This document shows, one piece after another, positions 52,803 through 62,083 of a DNA stretch of 64,000 nt (its first letter is position 1; every line of letters begins with the position of its first letter). The stretch lies in contig CAKPHY010000003.1 in the NCBI GenBank assembly GCA_934162285.1, positions 9,245 through 73,244 on the forward strand, in the 5' to 3' direction. Below the pieces are notes generated by a model. That model made no database searches. It was not told the origin of the DNA and saw only the letters and a list, made by a program, of their open reading frames with translations. The position numbers were made by a program, and so were the translations under genes. The stretch comes from an uncultured Bacilli bacterium (lineage in GTDB: Bacteria > Bacillota_I > Bacilli_A > RF39 > UBA660).

Positions 52803-53797
52803 ATTTAAGCAAAAGAAACTTTTTAACTTTACTAGATTATACACCAGAAGAAATTCGTTATTTATTAGATTTAGCTAAAGACTTTAAAAATAAAAAAAGA
52901 CTTGGAATTCCGCATCGTTATTTAGAAGGAAAAAATATTGTTTTGTTATTTGAAAAAACTTCAACTCGTACCCGTTGTGCTTTTGAAGTAGCTGGTTTAG
53001 ATTTGGGTATGGGCGTAACATATTTAGATCCGGCAGCATCCCAAATGGGGAAAAAGGAAAGTATTGAAGATACTGCCAAAGTTTTAGGACGTATGTATGA
53101 TGGTATTGAATATCGTGGTTTTGAGCAAAAAATAGTTGAAGATCTTGCTAAATATGCTGGTGTTCCTGTTTGGAATGGTTTGACTACCGAGTTTCATCCA
53201 ACTCAAATGTTGGCAGATATTTTAACAATAGAAGAAAATTTTGGCTTTTTAAAAGGAATAAAACTTGTATTTATGGGTGATGCCCGTAATAATGTTGCTA
53301 ATTCCTTAATGGTTGTTTCAGCTAAAATGGGAATGCATTTTGTAGCTTGTGCACCTAAAGATTTATGGCCTAATCAAGAATTAATCGAAAAGTGTCAAGC
53401 AATAGCTGCAACAACGGGAGCAACTATTACTATGAGTGAAGATCCTATGGAGGCTTCTCGTGATGCTCATGCCATTTATACTGATGTATGGGTTTCAATG
53501 GGGGAACCAGCAGAAATATGGGAAGAAAGAATTAAATTATTAAAACCGTATCAAGTAAATGAGAATATTATGCATAATGCTTTAAAAAATGCTATTTTCT
53601 TACATTGTTTACCATCATTTCATGATTTAAATACAACTATAGGTAAAGAAATTTATGAAAAATTTGGTTTAAAAGAAATGGAAGTAACTGATAAAGTATT
53701 TTTATCAAAAGCATCAAAAGTTTTTGATGAAGCAGAAAATCGCTTGCATACAATAAAAGCTGTTGTTTATGCAACGATGACTGATAAAAATGAGTAA
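52799..53797 (+). CDS. argF: Ornithine carbamoyltransferase (catabolic)
   Basis: A 332-residue enzyme that phosphorolyses citrulline to ornithine and carbamoyl phosphate in this operon. [11 protein letters not shown] binds carbamoyl phosphate, [12 protein letters not shown] is the second substrate loop and HCLPSFHD the ornithine loop with the active Cys (the usual HCLPAFHD with one Ala-to-Ser change). It is called arcB in some species. Context in the arc operon indicates the catabolic direction. It overlaps the carbamate kinase gene by 8 bases. Confidence 0.97.
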   Translation: MNLSKRNFLTLLDYTPEEIRYLLDLAKDFKNKKRLGIPHRYLEGKNIVLLFEKTSTRTRCAFEVAGLDLGMGVTYLDPAASQMGKKESIEDTAKVLGRMYDGIEYRGFEQKIVEDLAKYAGVPVWNGLTTEFHPTQMLADILTIEENFGFLKGIKLVFMGDARNNVANSLMVVSAKMGMHFVACAPKDLWPNQELIEKCQAIAATTGATITMSEDPMEASRDAHAIYTDVWVSMGEPAEIWEERIKLLKPYQVNENIMHNALKNAIFLHCLPSFHDLNTTIGKEIYEKFGLKEMEVTDKVFLSKASKVFDEAENRLHTIKAVVYATMTDKNE

Positions 53798-54722
53798 AAT
53801 TGTCATTGCACTAGGAGGGAACGCTTTAGGTTCTTCTCCTAGTGAACAATTATCAAAATTAAAATCAGTTGCTAAAATAATAGTTAGTTTAATAGAAAGT
53901 GGTAATAAAGTTGTTATTACTCACGGAAATGGACCACAAGTAGGGCAAATAGTCTTAGCTATGGATTATGCAGCAAGTGGAACAGTTAAGACACCTATAA
54001 TGCCTTTTCCTGAATGTGGTAGTATGAGTCAAGGTTATATTGGTTATCAATTAGAGCAAGCATTACAAAATGAATTAAACAAAAGAAAAATTGCTAAAAA
54101 TTGTGTAACCGTAATAACACAAGTTCAGGTCGATGCAAGAGATGAAGCATTCGCAAATCCAACTAAGCCAATTGGAATGTTTTATAGTAAAAAAGAAGCT
54201 ATGAGGCAAAAAAGAATTAATGGTTTTACTTTTGTTGAAGATGCTGGACGTGGATATAGGAGAGTAGTACCATCTCCTAAACCAATAAAAATTATTGAAG
54301 AAAAAACGATCAAATCACTTGTTGATGATGGTAATGTAGTAATTGCTTGTGGTGGTGGCGGTGTTCCTGTTATAGTTAAAAGAAACACGCTTGAAGGTGT
54401 TTCAGCAGTAATTGATAAGGATAAAACAGCTGCCTTACTTGCTCGTAATATTAATGCTGATGTGCTTTTAATTTTAACTGCAGTAGATAAGGTATATTTA
54501 AATTTTAAAACATCATCAAAGATTGCACTAACAGAAATGAACTATGCTGCTGCCTTAAAATATATGCAAGCTGGAGAATTTGCAAAGGGAAGCATGTTGC
54601 CTAAAGTTGAAGCCTGTTTAGAATTTGTAAAAAACTCCTCTAAAAAAGCAATTATTAGTTCATTAGATCATGCAAAAGAAGCGATCGAAGGAAAAACTGG
54701 TACAATAATTAAGTGGAGGTAA
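53790..54722 (+). CDS. arcC: Carbamate kinase
   Basis: A 310-residue enzyme that turns carbamoyl phosphate plus ADP into ATP, the energy-yielding step of the pathway. [11 protein letters not shown] at the start, [24 protein letters not shown] and [14 protein letters not shown] are the amino-acid kinase and carbamate kinase motifs. Overlaps argF and lies 3 bases before the transporter gene. Confidence 0.97.
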   Translation: MSKIVIALGGNALGSSPSEQLSKLKSVAKIIVSLIESGNKVVITHGNGPQVGQIVLAMDYAASGTVKTPIMPFPECGSMSQGYIGYQLEQALQNELNKRKIAKNCVTVITQVQVDARDEAFANPTKPIGMFYSKKEAMRQKRINGFTFVEDAGRGYRRVVPSPKPIKIIEEKTIKSLVDDGNVVIACGGGGVPVIVKRNTLEGVSAVIDKDKTAALLARNINADVLLILTAVDKVYLNFKTSSKIALTEMNYAAALKYMQAGEFAKGSMLPKVEACLEFVKNSSKKAIISSLDHAKEAIEGKTGTIIKWR

Positions 54723-54725
54723 AAA

Positions 54726-56168
54726 ATGGCTAAGAAAAAGTCAAAAATAATGTTATCGTCGTATACGATAATATTAATTCTAATCTTTGGATTAGGAATT
54801 TTGTCACATATTCTTCCTGATGCTCAATTTGATGGCAAAACTATTGTTAATGGAAGTGGAACAGTAGGTGCAACTTTGTCGCAAATATTGAAAGCTCCAA
54901 TTTTGGGCTTTGCTGATGCAATTGATGTAGGTATATTTATTATGATCTTGGGAGGTTTACTAGCAGTAATTAATAAGACAGGAGCTTTAGAAACCGGAAT
55001 TAGAGTTCTAGTTCAAAAACTTAAAGGACGTGAATTATTATTAATTCCTATTTTAATGTTTGTTTTTTCTATCTGTGGAACCACTTATGGTATGTTAGAA
55101 GAAACCGTTGGATTTTATGCTTTACTTGCTGCAACGATGTTTGCTGCTGGGATGGATCCCTTAGTTGGTTCAGCTGTTATTTTGCTCGGAGCGGGATCAG
55201 GAGTTTTAGGCTCAACAATTAACCCTTTTGCAACAGGTGTAGCTATAAGTGCTTTACCTGAAGGTATTAAAACTAATCAAGGTATTATACTTTTAATCGC
55301 TGTTATTTTATGGCTTACAACATATGCTATATCTTGTTGGTTTGTTCTTAAATATGCTAAAAAAGTCAAAAAAGATAAAGGTTCAACATTCTTATCTTTA
55401 AGAGAACAAGCAGCTGCTGAAAAGAAATATGGCAAATATGCTGAAAAAGTTCAAGAAAAAGTTAAATTAACTTCTAAACAAGAAGTAACTTTATTATTGT
55501 TTGGCTTAACATTTTTGATTATGATCATAGGCTTTATTCCTTGGGGTGAATTTGGAATCAAATTTTTTGATGGTTTCACAGGTTGGCTTACTGGTGAATC
55601 ATTAGGAAATTGGTGGTTTAACGAAGCTGCTTTATGGTTTTTAATAATGGCCATTATAATTGGTATTGTTAACAAAATGGGCGAAAAAACATTAGTAGAT
55701 ACAATTGTTGATGGTGCAGATGATATGGTAGGAGTTGTTTTAGTAATCGCTGTTGCTCGTGGAGCAAGCGTATTAATGGCTCAAACATATTTAGATAATT
55801 ATATTATCTATAGTGCTATTAAAGTATTGTCAACACTTCCAGAAATAATTTTTGTTCCATTAAACTATATTTTGCATATTGTTCTTTCTATTTTAGTGCC
55901 ATCATCTTCAGGATTAGCAACATTGTCAACTCCAATTATTGGTCCTTTAGCTGCTCATTTAGGTTATAGTACTGAAGTTGCTATAATGACTATTGTTTCG
56001 GCTAATGGTCTTGTAAATTTAATAACACCAACTTGTGGAGCTATTATGGGTGGTTTAGCACTAGCTAAAGTTGAATATTCAACTTGGTTTAAATGGGCTT
56101 TCAAATTAGTGTTATTGATAGCTTTAGTAAATATTGTAATATTATCATTCTTCGCGATAATTTTATAA
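54726..56168 (+). CDS. arcD: YfcC/DcuC-type arginine-ornithine antiporter (ArcD-like)
   Basis: A 480-residue polytopic membrane protein (about 11-12 segments). The pattern GIFIMILGGLLAVINKTGALETGI, CGTTYGMLEETVGFY, ILLGAGSGVLGSTINPFATGVA and the later PSSSGLATLSTPIIGPLA is that of the YfcC/C4-dicarboxylate-carrier-like family, members of which act as arginine/ornithine exchangers in arc operons (ArcD2 type), not the APC-type ArcD1. Substrate is inferred from position as the last gene of the ADI operon; a terminator follows. Confidence 0.88.
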   Translation: MAKKKSKIMLSSYTIILILIFGLGILSHILPDAQFDGKTIVNGSGTVGATLSQILKAPILGFADAIDVGIFIMILGGLLAVINKTGALETGIRVLVQKLKGRELLLIPILMFVFSICGTTYGMLEETVGFYALLAATMFAAGMDPLVGSAVILLGAGSGVLGSTINPFATGVAISALPEGIKTNQGIILLIAVILWLTTYAISCWFVLKYAKKVKKDKGSTFLSLREQAAAEKKYGKYAEKVQEKVKLTSKQEVTLLLFGLTFLIMIIGFIPWGEFGIKFFDGFTGWLTGESLGNWWFNEAALWFLIMAIIIGIVNKMGEKTLVDTIVDGADDMVGVVLVIAVARGASVLMAQTYLDNYIIYSAIKVLSTLPEIIFVPLNYILHIVLSILVPSSSGLATLSTPIIGPLAAHLGYSTEVAIMTIVSANGLVNLITPTCGAIMGGLALAKVEYSTWFKWAFKLVLLIALVNIVILSFFAIIL

Positions 56169-56173
56169 AAATG

Positions 56174-56208
56174 AAGTAGACGTAAAAAATTCGTCTACTT
56201 TTTTTTAT
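56174..56208 (+). terminator. Intrinsic terminator after arcD
   Basis: AAGTAGACG pairs with CGTCTACTT (9 bp) around AT-rich bases and ends in eight T. Confidence 0.93.
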
Positions 56209-56239
56209 TCTTGCATACATTAAAGTGAGAGGTGAAAAT

Positions 56240-56782
56240 ATGGCATCATATAAAGAAATAGTAACAAAAGCGGTCATAGGTAAAGGTAAAAAATTCTTTC
56301 GTGATAATTATTCAGTAGAAGTTGAAACAACACCAACAACTGTTTTGGGCTGCTGGGTTATTAATCATAAATTTAAAGGTTTCAAAAGCGGTGACAAAAT
56401 CGGTGTAGATGGATCATACGATGTTAATATTTGGTATTCATATGATAATGATTCTAAGACAATGGTCGTAAATAAAAAAATTGAATATAATGATATTTTC
56501 AATGTAAAAATTCGTGAAAATGCAGATTTATCAAGTGATACCGATATAATAGTTAGAACTTTGAAACAACCTAATTGTGTTAAAGTTGATATTGAAGGTA
56601 ATAAAATTAACTTTAATGTTGAAAAAGAACTTGGCGTTGAAATTGTTGGTGAAACTAAAATGAAGATCGCGATTGAAGACGAAGAAGATCCATGGGATGA
56701 AATAGATGAAGAAATGGATGAAAACATTTCCAAGGAAATAGACGAAAATGTAAAAGAAGATTATTTAAAAGAAGAAAAATAG
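56240..56782 (+). CDS. cotE: CotE-like outer spore coat morphogenetic protein
   Basis: A 180-residue protein matching CotE along its length: SYKEIVTKAVIGKGKKF at the N-terminus, TPTTVLGCWVINHKFKG, IGVDGSYDVNIWYSYDNDSKT, and IIVRTLKQPNCVKVDIEGNK, followed by a very acidic tail (DEEDPWDEIDEEMDENIS). In Bacillus CotE organises the outer spore coat under SigE control. The start is ATG 56240 behind AGAGGTGA; an in-frame codon at 56225 is before that site. No SigE-type promoter was identified; upstream is the arcD terminator. Whether this organism sporulates cannot be judged from the window. Confidence 0.88.
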   Translation: MASYKEIVTKAVIGKGKKFFRDNYSVEVETTPTTVLGCWVINHKFKGFKSGDKIGVDGSYDVNIWYSYDNDSKTMVVNKKIEYNDIFNVKIRENADLSSDTDIIVRTLKQPNCVKVDIEGNKINFNVEKELGVEIVGETKMKIAIEDEEDPWDEIDEEMDENISKEIDENVKEDYLKEEK

Positions 56783-56788
56783 TCTTTT
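56756..56788 (+). terminator. Probable terminator after the cotE homolog
   Basis: AAGATTA and TAGTCTT pair imperfectly around the stop region and a T run follows; a weak-to-moderate hairpin. Confidence 0.5.
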
Positions 56789-56813
56789 TTTATTTGGTGT
56801 AAACAAAAATATG

Positions 56814-56842
56814 TTGACACCAGTTTATCTTTATGGTAATAT
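56814..56842 (+). promoter_or_regulatory. Strong promoter of rpsP-khpA
   Basis: TTGACA (56814-56819), 17-nt spacer and TAATAT (56837-56842) preceded by TGG (extended -10), as expected for a ribosomal protein operon. Confidence 0.85.
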
Positions 56843-56868
56843 TAATACAGAAAGAACGGAGGAATAAT

Positions 56869-57141
56869 ATGGCAGTAAAATTAAGATTAAAAAGAATGGG
56901 AGCTAAAAAACAACCATTTTATCGTATCGTAGCAGCTGATTCACGTTCACCAAGAGATGGACGTTTCATTGAGACTGTAGGAACTTATAATTCAATTAAA
57001 GATCCAGCAGAAATTAAAATTGATGAAGAATTAGCTCTTAAATGGTTAAGAAATGGTGCTGTTCCAACTGATACAGTTCGTAATTTGTTAAGCAAAGCAG
57101 GAATCTTAAAAAAATTTCACGAATCAAAGAGTGAGAAATAA
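56869..57141 (+). CDS. rpsP: Small ribosomal subunit protein bS16
   Basis: A 90-residue ribosomal protein with the family start [41 protein letters not shown] in conserved pieces. ATG 56869 lies 6 bases after CGGAGGA; an in-frame codon at 56833 sits in the -10 region and is rejected. Its stop TAA shares one base with the ATG of khpA. Confidence 0.98.
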   Translation: MAVKLRLKRMGAKKQPFYRIVAADSRSPRDGRFIETVGTYNSIKDPAEIKIDEELALKWLRNGAVPTDTVRNLLSKAGILKKFHESKSEK

Positions 57142-57389
57142 TGGCAGATTTAGTGGTATTAACTGAATATTTAGTTAAACGTTTAGTAGCAGATCCTGAC
57201 ATGATTTCTGTAAAACAAATTGATAATGAAGATGGTTCCATTACAATTTTAGTTTTGGTTCCAGAAACTGATATGGCTAGAGTAATTGGTAGAGGAGGAG
57301 TTGTTGCAAACTCTATAAGAACCCTTGTCCAAGCAGCCGCTTATGTTGATGGAAAACAAAAAGTATTCATAAATATTGATTCAATTTAA
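57141..57389 (+). CDS. khpA: KH-domain RNA-binding protein KhpA
   Basis: An 82-residue type KH protein: RVIGRGGVVANSIRTLV contains the GxxG loop. KhpA pairs with KhpB/Jag to bind RNA in Gram-positive bacteria and typically follows rpsP, as here. A terminator overlaps the stop codon. Confidence 0.95.
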   Translation: MADLVVLTEYLVKRLVADPDMISVKQIDNEDGSITILVLVPETDMARVIGRGGVVANSIRTLVQAAAYVDGKQKVFINIDSI

Positions 57390-57410
57390 GAAGTATATAC
57401 TTCTTTTTTT
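57388..57410 (+). terminator. Intrinsic terminator after khpA
   Basis: AAGAAGT pairs with ACTTCTT around ATAT, followed by seven T. Confidence 0.88.
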
Positions 57411-57417
57411 GATCTTG

Positions 57418-57426
57418 TGTTATAAT
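57418..57426 (+). promoter_or_regulatory. Extended -10 promoter for the lipid kinase-cysS pair
   Basis: TGTTATAAT directly behind the khpA terminator, 16 bases from the GTG start; no clear -35. Confidence 0.6.
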
Positions 57427-57441
57427 ATTTTTGGTGATTAT

Positions 57442-58380
57442 GTGAAGAGATGTGCAGTTATTTATAATCCTAATAGTGGGAAAGGGTTAATGTTAGGACA
57501 TTTAGATGAATTTAGAGATATTCTTTTAGATAATAATTATGAAACAGATTTTTTTAAGACTGAGTATCATAAACATGCTATTGAAATTATTGAAAATTTA
57601 AATGATGATTATGATTTAGTTATATCAGCTGGTGGGGACGGAACTTTTAATGAAGCTGTTACAGGTAATTTTAAACGTAAAAAGAGATTTTTATTAGCAC
57701 ATATTCCTGTTGGAACATGTAATGATGTTGGCGTTATGTTTGGATATGGTAAAGATCCTATCATCAATTTAAAACTATTATTAGCTGGTGAAGTTCATAA
57801 CATTGATATTTGCTTAATCAACGATCAACCATTTGTTTATGTTGCTGGTTTTGGAAAATTCTTAGATATTCCTTATGCAACACCAAGAGAATTAAAGAAA
57901 AAATTTGGTTATATGGCTTATATTATTGAAGGAGCTAAATCATGTTTTAGAAAAATTCCTATGTATAATTTAACCTATAAAATTAATGGTGAAGCTTATA
58001 AAGGTATTTATTCGTTGATGCTTATTACTAATGCTAATCGTATAGCTGGAATCAATAATTTTTACAATGATGTTAAATTAGATGATAACAAATTTGAAGT
58101 TTTCTTGTGTAATTTACCTAAAAAAATTGATTTTGTAAAAGCCGTTTATATGTTAAAAACTAATAGAATTAATCAAGCTCCAGGAATTTATATATATAAG
58201 ACAGACAAATTAGAAATAGAATTTGATTCTGATGTTAAAAATAGCTGGTGTATTGATGGTGAACAGCTTGAAGAAACAACTAATAAATATAAAATAGAAA
58301 TAGATAAAAATTTAAAAATAATGATGCCTTCTAAAAATGTAGATAAATTATTTACTAAAAAATGGTATCAATTTAAATAG
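57442..58380 (+). CDS. DgkB/YegS-type lipid kinase
   Basis: A 312-residue diacylglycerol kinase catalytic-domain protein: VIYNPNSGKG at the start, LVISAGGDGTFNEAVTG (ATP-binding GGDGT) near residues 65-81, IPVGTCNDVG, and a C-terminal beta domain ending CIDGEQLE. It is probably the DgkB-like enzyme of the lipoteichoic acid/phospholipid recycling pathway. The start is GTG 57442, four bases after GGTGATTA; an upstream in-frame ATG at 57376 lies inside khpA and before the terminator. It stands 8 bases before cysS. Confidence 0.92.
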   Translation: MKRCAVIYNPNSGKGLMLGHLDEFRDILLDNNYETDFFKTEYHKHAIEIIENLNDDYDLVISAGGDGTFNEAVTGNFKRKKRFLLAHIPVGTCNDVGVMFGYGKDPIINLKLLLAGEVHNIDICLINDQPFVYVAGFGKFLDIPYATPRELKKKFGYMAYIIEGAKSCFRKIPMYNLTYKINGEAYKGIYSLMLITNANRIAGINNFYNDVKLDDNKFEVFLCNLPKKIDFVKAVYMLKTNRINQAPGIYIYKTDKLEIEFDSDVKNSWCIDGEQLEETTNKYKIEIDKNLKIMMPSKNVDKLFTKKWYQFK

Positions 58381-58388
58381 GAGAATTT

Positions 58389-59768
58389 ATGAATATATAT
58401 AATACTAAAACACGTACAATTGATAAATTTATACCCCATGAAGCTGGACATGTAAAAATGTATACTTGCGGGCCAACTGTATATCATTATGCACATATTG
58501 GTAATATGCGTACTTATATTATGGAAGATGTTTTAGAACGTGCTTTAAACTATCTAGGTTACGAAGTAAAAAGAGCTATGAATATTACTGATGTTGGTCA
58601 TTTAACGAGCGACGCTGATACTGGTGAAGATAAAATGCTTAAAGGAGCTATTCGTGAGCATAAGACAGTTATGGAAATAGCTAAGTTTTATACGGATAAA
58701 TTTTTTGAAGATGCTGCTAAATTAAATATTAAAAAACCAGAAATAATTGTTCCAGCAACTAGTCAAATTGATGAATATATAAAAATCATTAAAACTTTAG
58801 AAGAAAAAGGTTATGCTTATTTTTGCAATGGTAATGTTTATTTTGATACTTCTAAACTAAAAGATTATTATGTTTTAACTAATCACAACGAAGAAGATTT
58901 AAAAGTTGGAGTTCGTGAAGACGTTTTAGAAGATCTAAATAAACGTAATAAAACCGATTTTGTTTTATGGTTTACTAAATCAAAATTTGAAAATCAAGAA
59001 TTAAAATGGGATTCACCATGGGGATATGGTTATCCGGGTTGGCATATAGAATGTTCAGGAATATCTTTAAAGTTCTTAGGAGAATATTTAGATATTCATT
59101 GTGGTGGAGTTGACAATATTTTTCCTCATCATACCAATGAAATTGCTCAAAGCGAATCATATATTGGTCATCCTTGGTGTAATTATTGGTTCCATGTAGA
59201 GCATTTAAACGATGAAACAGGAAAAATGAGTAAAAGTAAAGGCGAATTTTTAACTGTTGATTTATTAATAAATAAGGGCTATGATCCTTTAGCATATCGC
59301 TTATTTTGTTTACAATCACATTATCGTCGTCAATTAGTTTTTTCTTATCAAGGATTAGATAATGCTTCTAATATTTATAAAACTTTAAAAACAAAAATAA
59401 AATCTTTAAAAAATGAAGGAAAAGTTGAAAATTATCAAAATTATATAGAAAAATTTAAAAAAGCTTTAGAAGATGATTTAAATATTTCGGCCGCAATTAC
59501 TATCTTATATGATAGCTTAAAAGATAATACTTTAAGTGATGCTACTAAATTATATTTAGTAAATGATTTTGATCAAGTATTAGGCTTAGATTTATTGAAA
59601 GAAGAAAAAATTGAAGTAGAAGATGAAATTAAAGAATTAATTAATAAACGTAATGAAGCTAAGAAAAATAAAGATTTTGCTACAGCTGATCAAATTCGTG
59701 ACTTAATTTTTGAAAAAGGTTATATAATAAAAGACACTAGAGAAGGTGTTCAAATAGAAAAGAAATAG
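58389..59768 (+). CDS. cysS: Cysteine--tRNA ligase
   Basis: A class I synthetase of 459 residues. HIGH appears as HIGN in YHYAHIGNMRTY (with zinc Cys in YTCGPTVYHY), the second Cys/His zinc ligands in WHIECSGISLKF and HHTNEIAQSE, and KMSKS in TGKMSKSKGEF. The C-terminal anticodon-binding domain ends with FATADQIRDLIFEKGYIIKDTREGVQ. No T-box leader precedes it. It is the second gene of the lipid-kinase operon. Confidence 0.98.
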   Translation: MNIYNTKTRTIDKFIPHEAGHVKMYTCGPTVYHYAHIGNMRTYIMEDVLERALNYLGYEVKRAMNITDVGHLTSDADTGEDKMLKGAIREHKTVMEIAKFYTDKFFEDAAKLNIKKPEIIVPATSQIDEYIKIIKTLEEKGYAYFCNGNVYFDTSKLKDYYVLTNHNEEDLKVGVREDVLEDLNKRNKTDFVLWFTKSKFENQELKWDSPWGYGYPGWHIECSGISLKFLGEYLDIHCGGVDNIFPHHTNEIAQSESYIGHPWCNYWFHVEHLNDETGKMSKSKGEFLTVDLLINKGYDPLAYRLFCLQSHYRRQLVFSYQGLDNASNIYKTLKTKIKSLKNEGKVENYQNYIEKFKKALEDDLNISAAITILYDSLKDNTLSDATKLYLVNDFDQVLGLDLLKEEKIEVEDEIKELINKRNEAKKNKDFATADQIRDLIFEKGYIIKDTREGVQIEKK

Positions 59769-59792
59769 GTTTAAATTCCTATTTCTTTTTTT
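59758..59792. terminator. Bidirectional terminator between cysS and the U32 peptidase gene
   Basis: AAGAAATAGG (59760-59769) pairs with CCTATTTCTT (59778-59787) around an 8-nt loop; the convergent stop codons lie in the stem and loop. The T run is long on the plus strand and shorter on the minus strand. Confidence 0.85.
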
Positions 59793-61978
59793 AATCTTTC
59801 AACAATTTTAATTACTTCTTCACTTGTTTCTTCAAATAATTCAATTCTAAAAGTATTAACATTTGCTATCTTCTTTACTTGATTAATCAAATCAATGTTT
59901 TTGTAATGAAAAATATGATTTAAACAATTCTTAGTTCTAATTGGATATAATTTATCATTATCTTTTAAATAATAATTATTTTTTTGACAAACATTACATT
60001 TTTCATTAGTATTTAAACATTTATTAAGTAAACAATATTTAGTTATCATTAATTCTGGTTTACCATATACTATTACTTCAGTATCAAAATTATCTAAATG
60101 TAACATATTTATTTTATCAATATCATTTTCTACTGATAAAGTTATTTTTTTAACACCTTTTGAAGCTAATAAATTAATTGTATAATCATTAGTTACATTT
60201 AAATAATAATCACTTATAACATTATTATTTTGGGCATATTTAATAGATCCAGTTTCACATATAAGTAAATTATCATTATCATAATTTGGAAAATAATTCA
60301 TTACACGTTCTAGACGATAATAAACATTTTTTCTTTTATATTTTAAATATAATTGATAATCAGTTACATATATTAATAAATTTAAATCTAAAACACTTTT
60401 TAATTGCTCTTCATTTCTTACTAAAACACTTATTTTATAGTTATCTTTTTCATATTTTTCGATCTTTAAACCTTCTAATTCTTTTATTTCTTTGTTTTCA
60501 TTCAAATTAAAGTTATCTAAAATATCACGACGAACTTCATTTAAATATTTAAGAGAAATAAAGATATCATTATCCATATTAATTTCTATATTATCTACTT
60601 CATAATTATAATTATTTGTTTTTAAAAATTGTTCTTGAATATTTTTAGAAGTGATAGGATGATTAATTGAAGCTTGAATTATATCATATTCTTTTTCTAA
60701 TGATTTGTATTCATTATAAACTTTTACTTTTAAAGGTTTATTTTTATAAGCATCTATTAAAAAATTAATTTTTACTTTTAAAGGAGTAGGATTTTTCAAA
60801 CTATCCATAAGTACTTTATCAATTGTTTTTAAAACTTTTCCTTTTTTCTTAACGTTCGTTTTATTATCGACATAACAAATGTTACCTTTTAAAACTTTTT
60901 TAGTTAATAAACCTTTAGCATCATAAAGCATATTAACAATCATTCCAGTATTATCTGGGAATCTAATACCATCTTCCATGTTTAGATCCATATCGAGCTT
61001 TATTTTAACTTTTTTAGGTGTTATATCCATAATTTCTCCCAAGTAAACACCAATATGATTTGATGATTTAATGTTTGCAATGTTTTTACTATTTTCATTA
61101 AATAAATATCCTTTTGTAAATTCGCGATTGAATAATTTTTTTAGGTTAAGAATATCATTTAAAGAATAGTTAATTTCACCGGTTTTGTAATAAGTGTCAA
61201 TAATTGTTCGATAAAGTTTTGTAACATATCCAACATATTCAGGACTTTTCATTCTTCCTTCTATTTTAAGACTTACAACCTTGGAATCAAGGATTTCTTT
61301 TAAATGTTCTAACGAGCATAAGTCTTTTAAACTTAATAAATAATCGCCATCAGTTTTATAAATATTAGTTCCATCTGTAAGTTTATATGGTAGTCGACAT
61401 GATCCTACGCATTCGCCACGATTGCCGCTTCTTGTACCATTTAAACTACTAAAAAGGCAACATCCACTATAAGATACACATAAAGCTCCTTGAACAAATA
61501 TTTCTAAATCTACATCAGTATCCCATTTATTTATTTGATCTAAACTAACTTCACGAGCAAGAATAACTCTTTTAACACCTAATGATTTCATAAAGTTAAT
61601 ATTTTCAATATTATGATTATGACATTGGGTAGAAGCGTGAATTTCTAAATCAGGGAATTTACTATGTACAAGTTCAATTAAACCGATATCTTGCATAATA
61701 ATAGCATCGATATCATTTTCATGAAGAAACTTTATATATTCTAAACATTCATCAATTTCATCATTGAAAAGTAGAGTATTAACTGTTACATATATTTTTT
61801 TATGATAAAAATGGACAAATTTAATAGCTTCAATCATTTCTTCGTTATTAAAATTATTTGCAAATTTTCTAGCACCAAATTTTTTGCCACCAAGATAAAC
61901 AGCATCGGCTCCATTATATATAGCTTCTTTCAAAGCTTCGAAATTGCCAACTGGACATAATAGTTCTTTTTCTTTCAT
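59771..61978 (-). CDS. U32 family peptidase-like protein (RlhA type)
   Basis: A 735-residue cytoplasmic protein. The N-terminal domain has LLCPVGNFEALKEAIYNGADAVYLG and the U32 signature QGALCVSYSGCCLFSSLNGTRSGNRGECVGSCRLPYKL in pieces, with the four-Cys set of the family. The additional ~350 residues correspond to the DUF3656-type collagenase-like extension found in the longer members, such as RlhA, which hydroxylates a cytidine in 23S rRNA; a Cys cluster (KYCLLNKCLNTNEKCNVC) occurs near the end. True peptidase activity is doubtful. It is divergent from the SpoIVB-like gene. GGTGA stands four bases before the start on the minus strand. Confidence 0.87.
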   Translation of the reverse strand: MKEKELLCPVGNFEALKEAIYNGADAVYLGGKKFGARKFANNFNNEEMIEAIKFVHFYHKKIYVTVNTLLFNDEIDECLEYIKFLHENDIDAIIMQDIGLIELVHSKFPDLEIHASTQCHNHNIENINFMKSLGVKRVILAREVSLDQINKWDTDVDLEIFVQGALCVSYSGCCLFSSLNGTRSGNRGECVGSCRLPYKLTDGTNIYKTDGDYLLSLKDLCSLEHLKEILDSKVVSLKIEGRMKSPEYVGYVTKLYRTIIDTYYKTGEINYSLNDILNLKKLFNREFTKGYLFNENSKNIANIKSSNHIGVYLGEIMDITPKKVKIKLDMDLNMEDGIRFPDNTGMIVNMLYDAKGLLTKKVLKGNICYVDNKTNVKKKGKVLKTIDKVLMDSLKNPTPLKVKINFLIDAYKNKPLKVKVYNEYKSLEKEYDIIQASINHPITSKNIQEQFLKTNNYNYEVDNIEINMDNDIFISLKYLNEVRRDILDNFNLNENKEIKELEGLKIEKYEKDNYKISVLVRNEEQLKSVLDLNLLIYVTDYQLYLKYKRKNVYYRLERVMNYFPNYDNDNLLICETGSIKYAQNNNVISDYYLNVTNDYTINLLASKGVKKITLSVENDIDKINMLHLDNFDTEVIVYGKPELMITKYCLLNKCLNTNEKCNVCQKNNYYLKDNDKLYPIRTKNCLNHIFHYKNIDLINQVKKIANVNTFRIELFEETSEEVIKIVERLKKEIGI

Positions 61979-62030
61979 AAAATCACCAAGTGTATTATCT
62001 CATTAAATCTTTAAAATTACTAGTTTTAAA

Positions 62031-62058
62031 TTGACAAAAATTAAAAATAGTTTATAAT
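62031..62058 (+). promoter_or_regulatory. Consensus vegetative promoter of the SpoIVB-like gene
   Basis: TTGACA (62031-62036), 16-nt spacer, TATAAT (62053-62058). Both hexamers are perfect. Confidence 0.85.
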
Positions 62059-62083
62059 AATCGACTAAAAGAAGGGGTTTTAA

